Made by a program: the position numbers and the translations under genes. The notes below the pieces were generated by a model. It worked only from the letters and a program-made list of their open reading frames with translations. It was not told the DNA's origin and did no database searches. A stretch of DNA of 53,956 nucleotides. Origin: Clostridiales bacterium (GTDB lineage Bacteria > Bacillota > Clostridia > Christensenellales > Christensenellaceae). The stretch spans positions 1 through 53,956 of the forward strand of contig SVGZ01000015.1 in NCBI GenBank assembly GCA_015056045.1. Direction: 5' to 3'. Positions 39,313 to 45,703 of the stretch are shown here, piece by piece (positions within the stretch are counted from its first letter, which is position 1; each line of letters opens with the position of its first letter).

Positions 39313-39680
39313 CTCAATTAAAGAGATTTATGGGAGTTAGGATATAGCCTGCAGTAGGAAGTTTCATTTTGGGATAGAGTTTCTTTTTTTATTTCTCAAT
39401 TATCAAGATTTATAGGAGATACCGCGTAACCTGCAATAGAGAGTTTACTTTTGATAGATTGCTTATTTCTTTTTAAGACTCAATTAAAGAGATTTATGGG
39501 CGTTAAGACATAGCCTGCAATAGAAAGTTACATTATGAAAGACTTGTTTCTTTTTTTACTTCTCAATGATCGAGATTTATGGGAAATAGGATATAGCCTG
39601 CAGTAGGGAGTTTCATTTTGGGATCGAGTTCCTTCTTTATTTCTCAATTATAGAGATTTATAAGAGTTAAGATATAGCCT
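39313..39680 (+). repeat. Tandem intergenic repeat array, 4.5 units of 81-84 bp
   Basis: CTCAAT starts at 39313, 39395, 39479, 39562 and 39643: periods 82, 84, 83 and 81. Each unit reads about CTCAATTA-AGAGATTTATGGGA, then GATATAGCCTGCAGTAG, GAAGTTTCATTTTGGGATAG, and a TTTCTTTTTTTA run; the fifth is cut short after GATATAGCCTG. Units differ by 10-25 percent. The core is shared with the repeats at 6521 and 16410. The array fills the space between the divergent tsaE operon and the 49-residue gene. No open frame runs through it. Confidence 0.85.
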
Positions 39681-39712
39681 GGTTTGCTTTTTTCAGAATG
39701 TTGTTCCATGGA

Positions 39713-39742
39713 ATGACAAGCTGCACGGCCTTGTGCTATAAT
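39713..39742 (+). promoter_or_regulatory. Sigma-A promoter of the small membrane protein operon
   Basis: ATGACA (39713-39718), 18-bp spacer, TGCTATAAT with the -10 at 39737-39742, 30 bases before the ATG. Confidence 0.7.
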
Positions 39743-39771
39743 ATCCTTATCACAGGAAAGGATGCACACAT

Positions 39772-39921
39772 ATGATTCTGGAAAACCTGACCGCAACGGG
39801 AGAGATCGTCTGGACGATCGCCATCATCCTCGTTTTTATCATCACAGGGCTTGTCACCTTTCTTGGCATCCGTGAAAACAGAAAAAACAAAAAGCAAGAT
39901 CTGAAAGGAAAGACAACATGA
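39772..39921 (+). CDS. Small single-span membrane protein (49 aa)
   Basis: A 49-residue protein: short polar start MILENLTATGE, one membrane helix (IVWTIAIILVFIITGLVTFL, about residues 12-31), then a basic tail GIRENRKNKKQDLKGKTT. The tail should face the cytoplasm. AGGAAAGGA lies about 9 bases upstream, and an excellent promoter precedes it. Its TGA overlaps the ATG of the next gene (ATGA at 39918-39921), so the two are translated together and may work together. I do not recognise the family; similar tiny proteins are often missed in annotation. Confidence 0.7.
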   Translation: MILENLTATGEIVWTIAIILVFIITGLVTFLGIRENRKNKKQDLKGKTT

Positions 39922-40670
39922 AAACCGTACAGTTTTACCTCACGCCTGCAGCAGGCAAAAGGCTCATCGCAAAAGGCATTGCACAGCTTCCGCAGGTTCG
40001 CGAAGCTTTGAAAAACGGCACCATCCTCATCATCGGCGGAACGACAAACGGCGTTTTGGCTGAAGAGCTCCTTACCATGATCGGTCAGGCGGAAGGTTTC
40101 GACAGAAAAGGCTTCTTCCGCGGGATCACCGTTCCCAAAGGCGCAAAAGTTACACCGCATGAATTTATCGGCGATGTCGTCATCGAAAATGGCGTCTGGA
40201 AAAAAGGTCTCACCGTTTTTGATGTCTGCGACAGCTTAGGCAAAGGCGATATTATTTTCAAAGGCGCAAATGCTTTCAACATCAAAGATGCAGAGGCTGG
40301 TCTTCTTCTTGGCGGCAACGGCCTTGGCACAGCAGGTCCTGCGATCACGGCACATTACGGCAGAAGAGTTGAGCTCATCATTCCCGTCGGTGTTGAAAAG
40401 CGTGTCGAACTCCCGATCGCAAAACTTGCGGCGATCTGCGATGCAAAAAATGCCAGCGGCTTAAAATTCCTCACCATGCCGGGCGAAACCTATTGCGAAC
40501 TTGATGCCATGCTCGACCTCACAGGTGTCTATGCCAATATTCTGGCAAGCGGCGGCATTTGCGGTGCAGAAGGCGGCTGTTACTTTGCGGCTGAAGGCGA
40601 AGAAGAAGAGATCGAAGACCTCATGGAGATCATCCGCGAGATCGAAAAAGAACCGGCTTTCACACTGTAA
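39918..40670 (+). CDS. Conserved protein of unknown function (250 aa)
   Basis: A 250-residue soluble protein that looks conserved (many Gly-rich turns) but which I cannot name. Features: ALKNGTILIIGGTTNGVLAEELL near 31-53 (a Rossmann-like strand-turn-helix), GITVPKGAKVTPHEFIGDVVIENGVW near 70-95, GDIIFKGANAFNIKDAEAGLLLGGNGLGTAGPAI near 111-145, ELIIPVGVEKRVELPIAKLA, and a C-terminal SGGICGAEGGCYFAAEG with two Cys, followed by an acidic tail. The pattern suggests a nucleotide- or metabolite-binding enzyme. It is coupled to the 49-residue membrane protein. Similar proteins occur in other anaerobes as far as I recall. Confidence 0.7.
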   Translation: MKTVQFYLTPAAGKRLIAKGIAQLPQVREALKNGTILIIGGTTNGVLAEELLTMIGQAEGFDRKGFFRGITVPKGAKVTPHEFIGDVVIENGVWKKGLTVFDVCDSLGKGDIIFKGANAFNIKDAEAGLLLGGNGLGTAGPAITAHYGRRVELIIPVGVEKRVELPIAKLAAICDAKNASGLKFLTMPGETYCELDAMLDLTGVYANILASGGICGAEGGCYFAAEGEEEEIEDLMEIIREIEKEPAFTL

Positions 40671-40744
40671 AAATCGCGAAATAGTCGATCGCATGATGAA
40701 AAACGGCTGATAAACCTGAATTTATTTCACTGATACAGAAACAT

Positions 40745-40848
40745 CCAAGGCTCCCTTGTGTAAAGGGAGCTGTCAGCGCAGCTGACTGAGGGATTGACAA
40801 CCGAGTAAAATCAACGATTTTGCCCACTTTCCCTTACACAGGCTTTGG
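40745..40848. repeat. MITE-like repeat element (CTCCCTTGTGTAAAGGGAG type)
   Basis: A 104-base element starts CCAAGGCTCCCTTGTGTAAA and ends TTACACAGGCTTTGG; the reverse complement of the right end matches the left end (CCAA..GCC..TGTGTAA). Inside are the hairpins CTCCCTT/AAGGGAG and GTCAGC/GCTGAC followed by TGAGGGATTG. This sequence type is widely scattered in genomes of gut Clostridia, by memory; only one copy is in this window. No gene is in the 283-base gap that holds it. Confidence 0.7.
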
Positions 40849-40906
40849 TACAGCGCATAACTGTTTCCCAAATTCCAATTTACCGAGCTTTTCGTTCCGG
40901 ATAACA

Positions 40907-40946
40907 AAAGACCGACCTATGACCAAAGCCATGGGTCGGTTTTATT
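40907..40946 (-). terminator. Intrinsic terminator of the GH25 gene
   Basis: ACCGACCTATG (40911-40921) and CATGGGTCGGT (40930-40940) pair with one mismatch; the minus strand continues CTTTTGTT. The arms resemble those of the terminator at 23157. Confidence 0.7.
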
Positions 40947-40953
40947 CTTTAGA

Positions 40954-41625
40954 TCATCCTCTTAATTCTGCAAGAGTCTCAGGTCCGTAATTCAAATCTA
41001 CCGGATAAGAAATCCCATCAAGCCTTCCGCTATCCGAAAATTGCCAGACTCGCCAGCTGTTCCAACCGCCTGCATCCCTTGGAAATTCCGGATTTGAGGG
41101 TAAAGCTGGGTACATCGCTATCCAAAGCGGCATAGAGGCAAGCGGATGTACGCCATCAACAAGAAAATCATCGTACAATTCGATGAAAAATGAACCCGTA
41201 TAGAGCATGAGCTTCCTGCCGGCTTTATATGTAAAAGCATCCCGAAAAGCGATCACCCAATTGACAAGCTGTCTTGCGGAAATACTTTTGTCAAGCGGCT
41301 GTTCCACATCAACAACGGGCAGGAGGTCTCCCGTTCCCGAAAAAGCCATCATGAGTCTGTTATAAAAAGCTTCTGCCTGCCTTGCCGCATCGCCAATATC
41401 TCGTGAAGGCAGCGCATAATGATATGCTCCCACGGGAATACCGACACTCTCTGCTTCCGCTGCGTGCAAAAGAAACTTCCTGTCCTCCACAAAATAACCG
41501 AAACGCGAAGTTGATGCGCGCATATAGAGAAAATCCACTTCTTTTGCCAAAGCCTCTGCATCTGTGATCGTCTGAAATTCCGAAATATCCGCACCGAAAA
41601 GATTCTGCTCTGTCGCTTTCTGCAT
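40954..41625 (-). CDS. GH25-family muramidase (lysozyme-like)
   Basis: A 223-residue single-domain protein of the GH25 fold: LFGADISEFQTITDAEAL at the N terminus (Asp of the DxS strand), FLYMRASTSRFGYF, GAYHYALPSRD, LPVVDVEQPLDK near 105-115 with the catalytic Asp-x-Glu, KLMLYTGSFFIELY, PLWIAMYPALP, and WRVWQFSDSGRLDGISYPVDLNYG near the end. It should cut the MurNAc-GlcNAc bond of peptidoglycan. There is no signal peptide, which is odd for a wall hydrolase and suggests a phage-type, holin-dependent or cytoplasmic use. The start at 41625 has GGAG with a 6-base spacer; the ATG at 41646 has no clear site. Confidence 0.87.
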   Translation of the reverse strand: MQKATEQNLFGADISEFQTITDAEALAKEVDFLYMRASTSRFGYFVEDRKFLLHAAEAESVGIPVGAYHYALPSRDIGDAARQAEAFYNRLMMAFSGTGDLLPVVDVEQPLDKSISARQLVNWVIAFRDAFTYKAGRKLMLYTGSFFIELYDDFLVDGVHPLASMPLWIAMYPALPSNPEFPRDAGGWNSWRVWQFSDSGRLDGISYPVDLNYGPETLAELRG

Positions 41626-41707
41626 ATGACTCTCCGTTTTTGTCATTGATATGCTGTTTCCCGATAAAAAAGACCTTTTTAAACTTGTTTTACGGCTTTA
41701 CATGAAC

Positions 41708-41736
41708 TTGACAAATCTTTTTTATCTAACTATACT
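41708..41736 (+). promoter_or_regulatory. Strong sigma-A promoter of ppa
   Basis: TTGACA (41708-41713), 17-bp spacer, TATACT (41731-41736): near-consensus, as expected for a highly expressed housekeeping gene. Confidence 0.85.
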
Positions 41737-41775
41737 CAAATTATAGATATTCCGCATAAAAAGGAGCCTGCCGTT

Positions 41776-42348
41776 ATGAGCAATGTATGGCATGATTTTG
41801 ACCCGAATCGTATTTCTCCGAATGATTTTATCGCTTTCGTAGAAATCAGCAAGGGCAGCAAAAAGAAATATGAACTTGACAAAGACAGCGGTCTTATCAT
41901 CCTTGACCGTGTTCTGCATACATCGACTCACTACCCGGCAAATTACGGCTTTATTCCGCGCACATATGCCGATGACTATGACCCGCTGGATGTTCTCATC
42001 CTCTGCTCCGAAGCGCTTGACCCGATGACGATCGTCCGCTGCTATCCCATCGGCGTTATCAAAATGCTCGATAACGGCAGAAGCGACGAAAAGATCATCG
42101 CCGTTCCTTTTGCAGACCCGACATACAACGGCTACCGCAGCATCTTCGCTTTGCCGAAACACGTTTATGACGAAATGAGCCACTTCTTCTCTGTCTATAA
42201 GAGCCTCGAAGGCAAACAGACCGCTATTGACGAAGTTATGGGCGAACGCGAAGCCATTGCCATTATTCAGCAGTGCATCGACAACTATAACGATAAATTC
42301 GGCGGTGATAAGGGCGGCTCCGATAAGAAAAAACTTTTCCGATTCTGA
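41776..42348 (+). CDS. ppa: Inorganic pyrophosphatase (family I)
   Basis: A 190-residue soluble pyrophosphatase that splits PPi to two phosphates. It has the family I residues: FVEISKGSKKKYELDKDSG near 23-41, HYPANYGFIPRTYADDYDPLDVLIL near 55-79 with the metal-binding Asp cluster (D-x-x-D-x-x-D), and KIIAVPFADPTYNG near 108-121. The C-terminal GGDKGGSDKKKLFRF tail is longer than usual and basic. AAAGGAG is 11 bases before the ATG. Strong promoter and terminator make it a single-gene unit. Confidence 0.95.
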   Translation: MSNVWHDFDPNRISPNDFIAFVEISKGSKKKYELDKDSGLIILDRVLHTSTHYPANYGFIPRTYADDYDPLDVLILCSEALDPMTIVRCYPIGVIKMLDNGRSDEKIIAVPFADPTYNGYRSIFALPKHVYDEMSHFFSVYKSLEGKQTAIDEVMGEREAIAIIQQCIDNYNDKFGGDKGGSDKKKLFRF

Positions 42349-42354
42349 AAAAAT

Positions 42355-42386
42355 ACCCGGCAGATAGCTTCTGTCGGGTTTTCTTT
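42355..42386. terminator. Bidirectional intrinsic terminator
   Basis: ACCCGGCAGA (42355-42364) and TCTGTCGGGT (42370-42379) with one G-U pair, then TTTCTTTTT, between the convergent ppa and Xre genes. Confidence 0.8.
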
Positions 42387-42998
42387 TTATGAAACAACTT
42401 TTTTATGCCAGCCTTTTTTGCCGCAGGCAGGGCATTTCAAACGGCGTGTGCGGTTAATGTGCATTGAAAAGGCAAACGAGCGCCAATCGGGAACATATTT
42501 ATTTCCGCAATGCGGGCATTTATAATAGCCGGCAACTCGCTCAAGCATCAGCGCCGTATAGATACCAACGGCAAACTGCAGTATCGCATAGGCAATGAGC
42601 CCGATCCGTACAAAATCCGGCATGTCAAGATATGCACCGAGCATGATCATGACAAAAAAACTTAACGTACTGATGACGCCGATGATGACCTCCATCAAAA
42701 GGAGAAGCTTCGTCTGGCGTTCTTCTTTTTCCTGCAGGGCAAGCAGGTTTTCCTCCGCTTTATGCATATATTCCTCCGCGGGCATTTTTTCGGCGCTGAA
42801 AAGCTCATTGATACTGATCCCAAGAATATGGCAAAGCTGCGGGATATGCGCATGATCCGGCATATTGATGCCTCTTTCCCATTTGGAAACGGCACGGTCG
42901 GAAATCCCAAGCTTTTCGGCAAGCTGTTCCTGTGTCATACCGTTTTCTTTTCTTAACCCGGCGATAAAGCGCCCGATCTTTTCCATTTCGAAGTTCAT
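42387..42998 (-). CDS. Xre-family regulator with membrane helices and zinc ribbon
   Basis: A 203-residue three-part protein: N-terminal helix-turn-helix (IGRFIAGLRKENGMTQEQLAEKLGISDRAVSKWERG, residues 8-43); a coiled helical linker; two membrane segments at about 103-125 and 133-152 (LLLLMEVIIGVISTLSFFVMIML and VRIGLIAYAILQFAVGIY); and a C-terminal zinc ribbon with CPHCG and CPACG. Membrane-tied Xre regulators of this kind are common in Clostridia, and their signals are unknown. GGAGG lies 6 bases before the ATG at 42998; a longer frame to 43127 is not supported. Confidence 0.87.
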   Translation of the reverse strand: MNFEMEKIGRFIAGLRKENGMTQEQLAEKLGISDRAVSKWERGINMPDHAHIPQLCHILGISINELFSAEKMPAEEYMHKAEENLLALQEKEERQTKLLLLMEVIIGVISTLSFFVMIMLGAYLDMPDFVRIGLIAYAILQFAVGIYTALMLERVAGYYKCPHCGNKYVPDWRSFAFSMHINRTRRLKCPACGKKGWHKKVVS

Positions 42999-43100
42999 AT
43001 CATACCTCCAGCGCCAATAGCATAGCATTTTCAGGCGGAAAATGAACACAAACCGGCGGTTGAGTTTTGTTTTTTTGATCAAAAATTTCTGTTTTTTGCA

Positions 43101-43131
43101 AGAAAAAAGGTGCAGCTGATGCCGCACCTTT
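43101..43131 (-). terminator. Intrinsic terminator of the dehydratase gene
   Basis: AAGGTGC (43107-43113) and GCACCTT (43124-43130), inner GC/GC pair, then TTTTTTC on the minus strand. Confidence 0.8.
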
Positions 43132-43144
43132 TGCTTTATTTCGA

Positions 43145-44287
43145 TTAGTCAACGATGTCGCCGAAATCGGGGTTGATTTCATAATCGAAGCCGGGGCCGT
43201 CTGTAACGTTGATAACGCCGTTCTTCGGTCTGGGCTGGTTGGTGAATACGCTTGTATCCGGGTTACGCATAAGAACTTCTGCGAACGGGGAGTTTACGCT
43301 GTTGAGTGTTACATGGAGAGCTGCAGGGCCAGCACCGCCGTGATCGTGCGGAATGACCTTCATGTGGTGTGCAGAAGCATAAGCTGTGATGTTCTTGAGC
43401 TCTGTAACGCCGCCTGCTCTCCAGATGTCTGTCTGGATGATGTCTACGCAGCCTTTTTCGATAAGGTCACGAACGCCGTAAAGTGTGAATTCGTGTTCGC
43501 CGCCTGTAACGAGGATACCCATGGGGTTGAGGATGTCGCGGAGTCTTCTGTAATCATCATAGTTATCAGCGATGAAGGGTTCTTCGATCCAACGGATATC
43601 GAGGTGTTCGATTGCACGAGCCAGCTTGATAGCATATTCGAGGTCGAGGGACATCCAGCAGTCGATCATGATATCAGCATCGGGTCCTAAAATTTCGCGA
43701 ACCTTTGTGATATATTCAACGTTCTTGCGGAGACCATCCGGGCCAGCGATTGCGCCATAGGGAAGCGGGATCTTTGTGTTCGGGCAGCCGATGGATTTGT
43801 GATATTCATAGTCGGAACCTGTGCAGTATACCGGGATATCATCACGGACTCTGCCGCCAAGGAGCTGATATACAGGCTGGCCTGCGAGTTTGCCGAAGAG
43901 GTCCCAAAGAGCGATATCAACTGCAGAGATAGCTTCGATAGCAGCACCTTTTCTGCCTACCGGAATTGTTGTCTGGAACATAGCGTCCCAAAGTTTTGTG
44001 ATCTGAAGCGGGTTTTTGCCGATCAGAAGGGGCTTTAACTGACGTTCAACGATGTCGCCGGGAACGAGTTTGTAGCCGCCGACGCTGCCAAGGCCATAAA
44101 CGCCTTCATCACAGGTGATCTTAACAACAACTTCGCCTGCACCGATAGCCATCCAGTTTTCTTTGTCATATAAGGATTCCGGATACTTGTCATAGGGTCT
44201 TGCAACGGGCTGATCCCATGTATAGTTCGGGGAGCTCGGCTGTTTTGCTTTAAGCCTGATGACTTCAACATTCGTGATCTTTGTCAT
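43145..44287 (-). CDS. Enolase-superfamily sugar acid dehydratase (L-rhamnonate dehydratase-like)
   Basis: A 380-residue protein of the mandelate racemase/muconate lactonizing group. The N-terminal capping domain is followed by the barrel: IEAISAVDIALWDLFGKLAGQPVYQLLGG near 115-145, YCTGSDYEYHKSIG and KIPLPYGAIAGPDGLRKNVE near 150-190, metal ligand Asp in DIMIDCWMSLD, Glu in RWIEEPF, Glu in GGEHEFT, and the general base His in KVIPHDHGGAG near 315. The KIPLPxG and GEHE segments are those of L-rhamnonate dehydratase, which makes 2-keto-3-deoxy-L-rhamnonate; other 6-deoxy sugar acids are possible. ATG at 44287 has GGAGG with 8-base spacer. No transporter or other sugar gene adjoins it. Confidence 0.85.
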   Translation of the reverse strand: MTKITNVEVIRLKAKQPSSPNYTWDQPVARPYDKYPESLYDKENWMAIGAGEVVVKITCDEGVYGLGSVGGYKLVPGDIVERQLKPLLIGKNPLQITKLWDAMFQTTIPVGRKGAAIEAISAVDIALWDLFGKLAGQPVYQLLGGRVRDDIPVYCTGSDYEYHKSIGCPNTKIPLPYGAIAGPDGLRKNVEYITKVREILGPDADIMIDCWMSLDLEYAIKLARAIEHLDIRWIEEPFIADNYDDYRRLRDILNPMGILVTGGEHEFTLYGVRDLIEKGCVDIIQTDIWRAGGVTELKNITAYASAHHMKVIPHDHGGAGPAALHVTLNSVNSPFAEVLMRNPDTSVFTNQPRPKNGVINVTDGPGFDYEINPDFGDIVD

Positions 44288-44365
44288 GTTCATTTCCTCC
44301 GTAAAAGAATATATGTGTATTTCCGATTTTAATATACTTGAATGATATATTTCTTGGATGATTTT

Positions 44366-44394
44366 ATGATACCCTGTTTCTTCTTTTCTGTCAA
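44366..44394 (-). promoter_or_regulatory. Sigma-A promoter of the dehydratase gene
   Basis: TTGACA (44394-44389), 17-bp spacer, TATCAT (44371-44366) on the minus strand; the leader to the ATG is about 70 bases, AT-rich, with no obvious structure. Confidence 0.8.
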
Positions 44395-44396
44395 CG

Positions 44397-44440
44397 AAAA
44401 AATGTGCGCATTTGCCTGTATTTCGGCATTTTTACGCACA
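44397..44440 (-). terminator. Intrinsic terminator of the upstream lipoprotein gene
   Basis: TGTGCG (44440-44435 on the minus strand) pairs with CGCACA (44408-44403), with an inner TGCC/GGCA pairing, then TTTTTTCG. It lies 3 bases before the -35 box of the dehydratase promoter. Confidence 0.65.
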
Positions 44441-44555
44441 TTTCACGCACTTTCAAAAAAGCTGATTAATCCCGATTTATTCGCATTTTCGGGCATTTTT
44501 ACCATTTCGGCCAAAAGCCGGATCAGAAAATCTATATTAAAAAAGTATAGTTTCT

Positions 44556-45485
44556 TTAAGCAAAAATCGGCTCGACATCGACCGAAAGCAGCTCTGCAAA
44601 CTGACCGGGCTTATCTTCCGGTGCAAAGCAGCAAAGCATATAGTAACGGTTCGCTCCGCCTTCATCGGCAAAGCAAAGGAGCATTCCGCCGATAACACAG
44701 TTGACGCGGCTGTTGGAAACCTTTGCCGTTGCATAGGCAAGGTTTTCCCCATCGTCGATAATGCTGCAGATGAAATTATCAAATTCGGCATCACTTCCGC
44801 CGTAAATACTGCAGAGATCCTCCGCTGCCTGCCCATAGAGATATTCACGGACAAAGCCCATATCATCGTTTTTCTTTTTTAAATATTGCGGTGTAACTTC
44901 GCGGACGAGCGCATAGCCATCCGCAAGGTCGCTGATGAGCAGCGCATTTTCAAAAATACTGTCATCAGACTGCATATACGCCGGGTATTTCGCCTGCAGC
45001 ATGAGCGCATAATCTTTGAAAACCGTATCCTCGCTGATCGTTTCGTATTCCACGGAAGATTCTTTCTGTGCAAGCCTTGTGAGCGTGATCGTTCGTTCAT
45101 CCGTATAGATCATGAGCCTGTCGTTTGCGAAAAAAATGCGGTAATCATGCTTTCCGTCTTCCGCTTTGACGCTGAGGATCCCCATATCTCCGTCAACGGT
45201 ATAGCTTCCTCTTGCTTCGGCACTTTCGCCAACGGAGCGGATGATCTCATAGCGCAGGTCATCGTGGAAAAGATACACAGGGTATGCGCCATCCTGTTCG
45301 GCCCATTCGCCGGCAAAAACATTTTCCATAGCGGTTTCGGGCGAACTTCCGGGTAAAGCCGCTGCACTGAGGCTCGGGCTTTCGGTTTTTTCGGGAACTT
45401 TTGCCGATTCCTTTTTCGGCGCAAAACAACCCATCAGCAAAGCCGCAAAATATATGATTGTAAAAAGTATGATCTGCTTTTTCAT
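44556..45485 (-). CDS. Lipoprotein of unknown function
   Basis: A 309-residue secreted lipoprotein: signal MKKQIILFTIIYFAALLMGC with lipobox LMGC (Cys20), then a low-complexity linker rich in Ser, Glu and Pro to about residue 50. The first folded part (AEQDGAYPVYLFHDDLRYEI, ARGSYTVDGDMGILSVKAED, YRIFFANDRLMIYTDERTITLTRL) is a small beta-barrel-like repeat seen in Clostridia lipoproteins; the second part (FENALLISDLADGYALVRE to the end) is not recognised. The start is ATG at 45485 with GGGAG 10 bases upstream. An extended -10 (TGCTATACT) lies at about 45516-45524 on the minus strand. Function unknown. Confidence 0.75.
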   Translation of the reverse strand: MKKQIILFTIIYFAALLMGCFAPKKESAKVPEKTESPSLSAAALPGSSPETAMENVFAGEWAEQDGAYPVYLFHDDLRYEIIRSVGESAEARGSYTVDGDMGILSVKAEDGKHDYRIFFANDRLMIYTDERTITLTRLAQKESSVEYETISEDTVFKDYALMLQAKYPAYMQSDDSIFENALLISDLADGYALVREVTPQYLKKKNDDMGFVREYLYGQAAEDLCSIYGGSDAEFDNFICSIIDDGENLAYATAKVSNSRVNCVIGGMLLCFADEGGANRYYMLCCFAPEDKPGQFAELLSVDVEPIFA

Positions 45486-45703
45486 CGCCGGCATTCTCCC
45501 TTTATCTTAAAGAGAAGTATAGCACAAAATAAACCAAAATGCGAGAAAAGGCCGCTTTGACAAAAAAATTCCTTAGCAAAACGGAAAATTTACAGAATTT
45601 TCGCCGCAATAACACAGCTTGTTTCCTTTCTATTCTTTATTAAAAGGCGCCTTTATGTTAAAATATAATAGAGTAAGTATTTATTTGAAAGCAGGCTCAA
45701 TGT

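Noticed and set aside
39313-39680. CRISPR array
   Set aside because: Units of 81-84 bases follow one another with no unique spacers and the units themselves drift; no cas genes are present.
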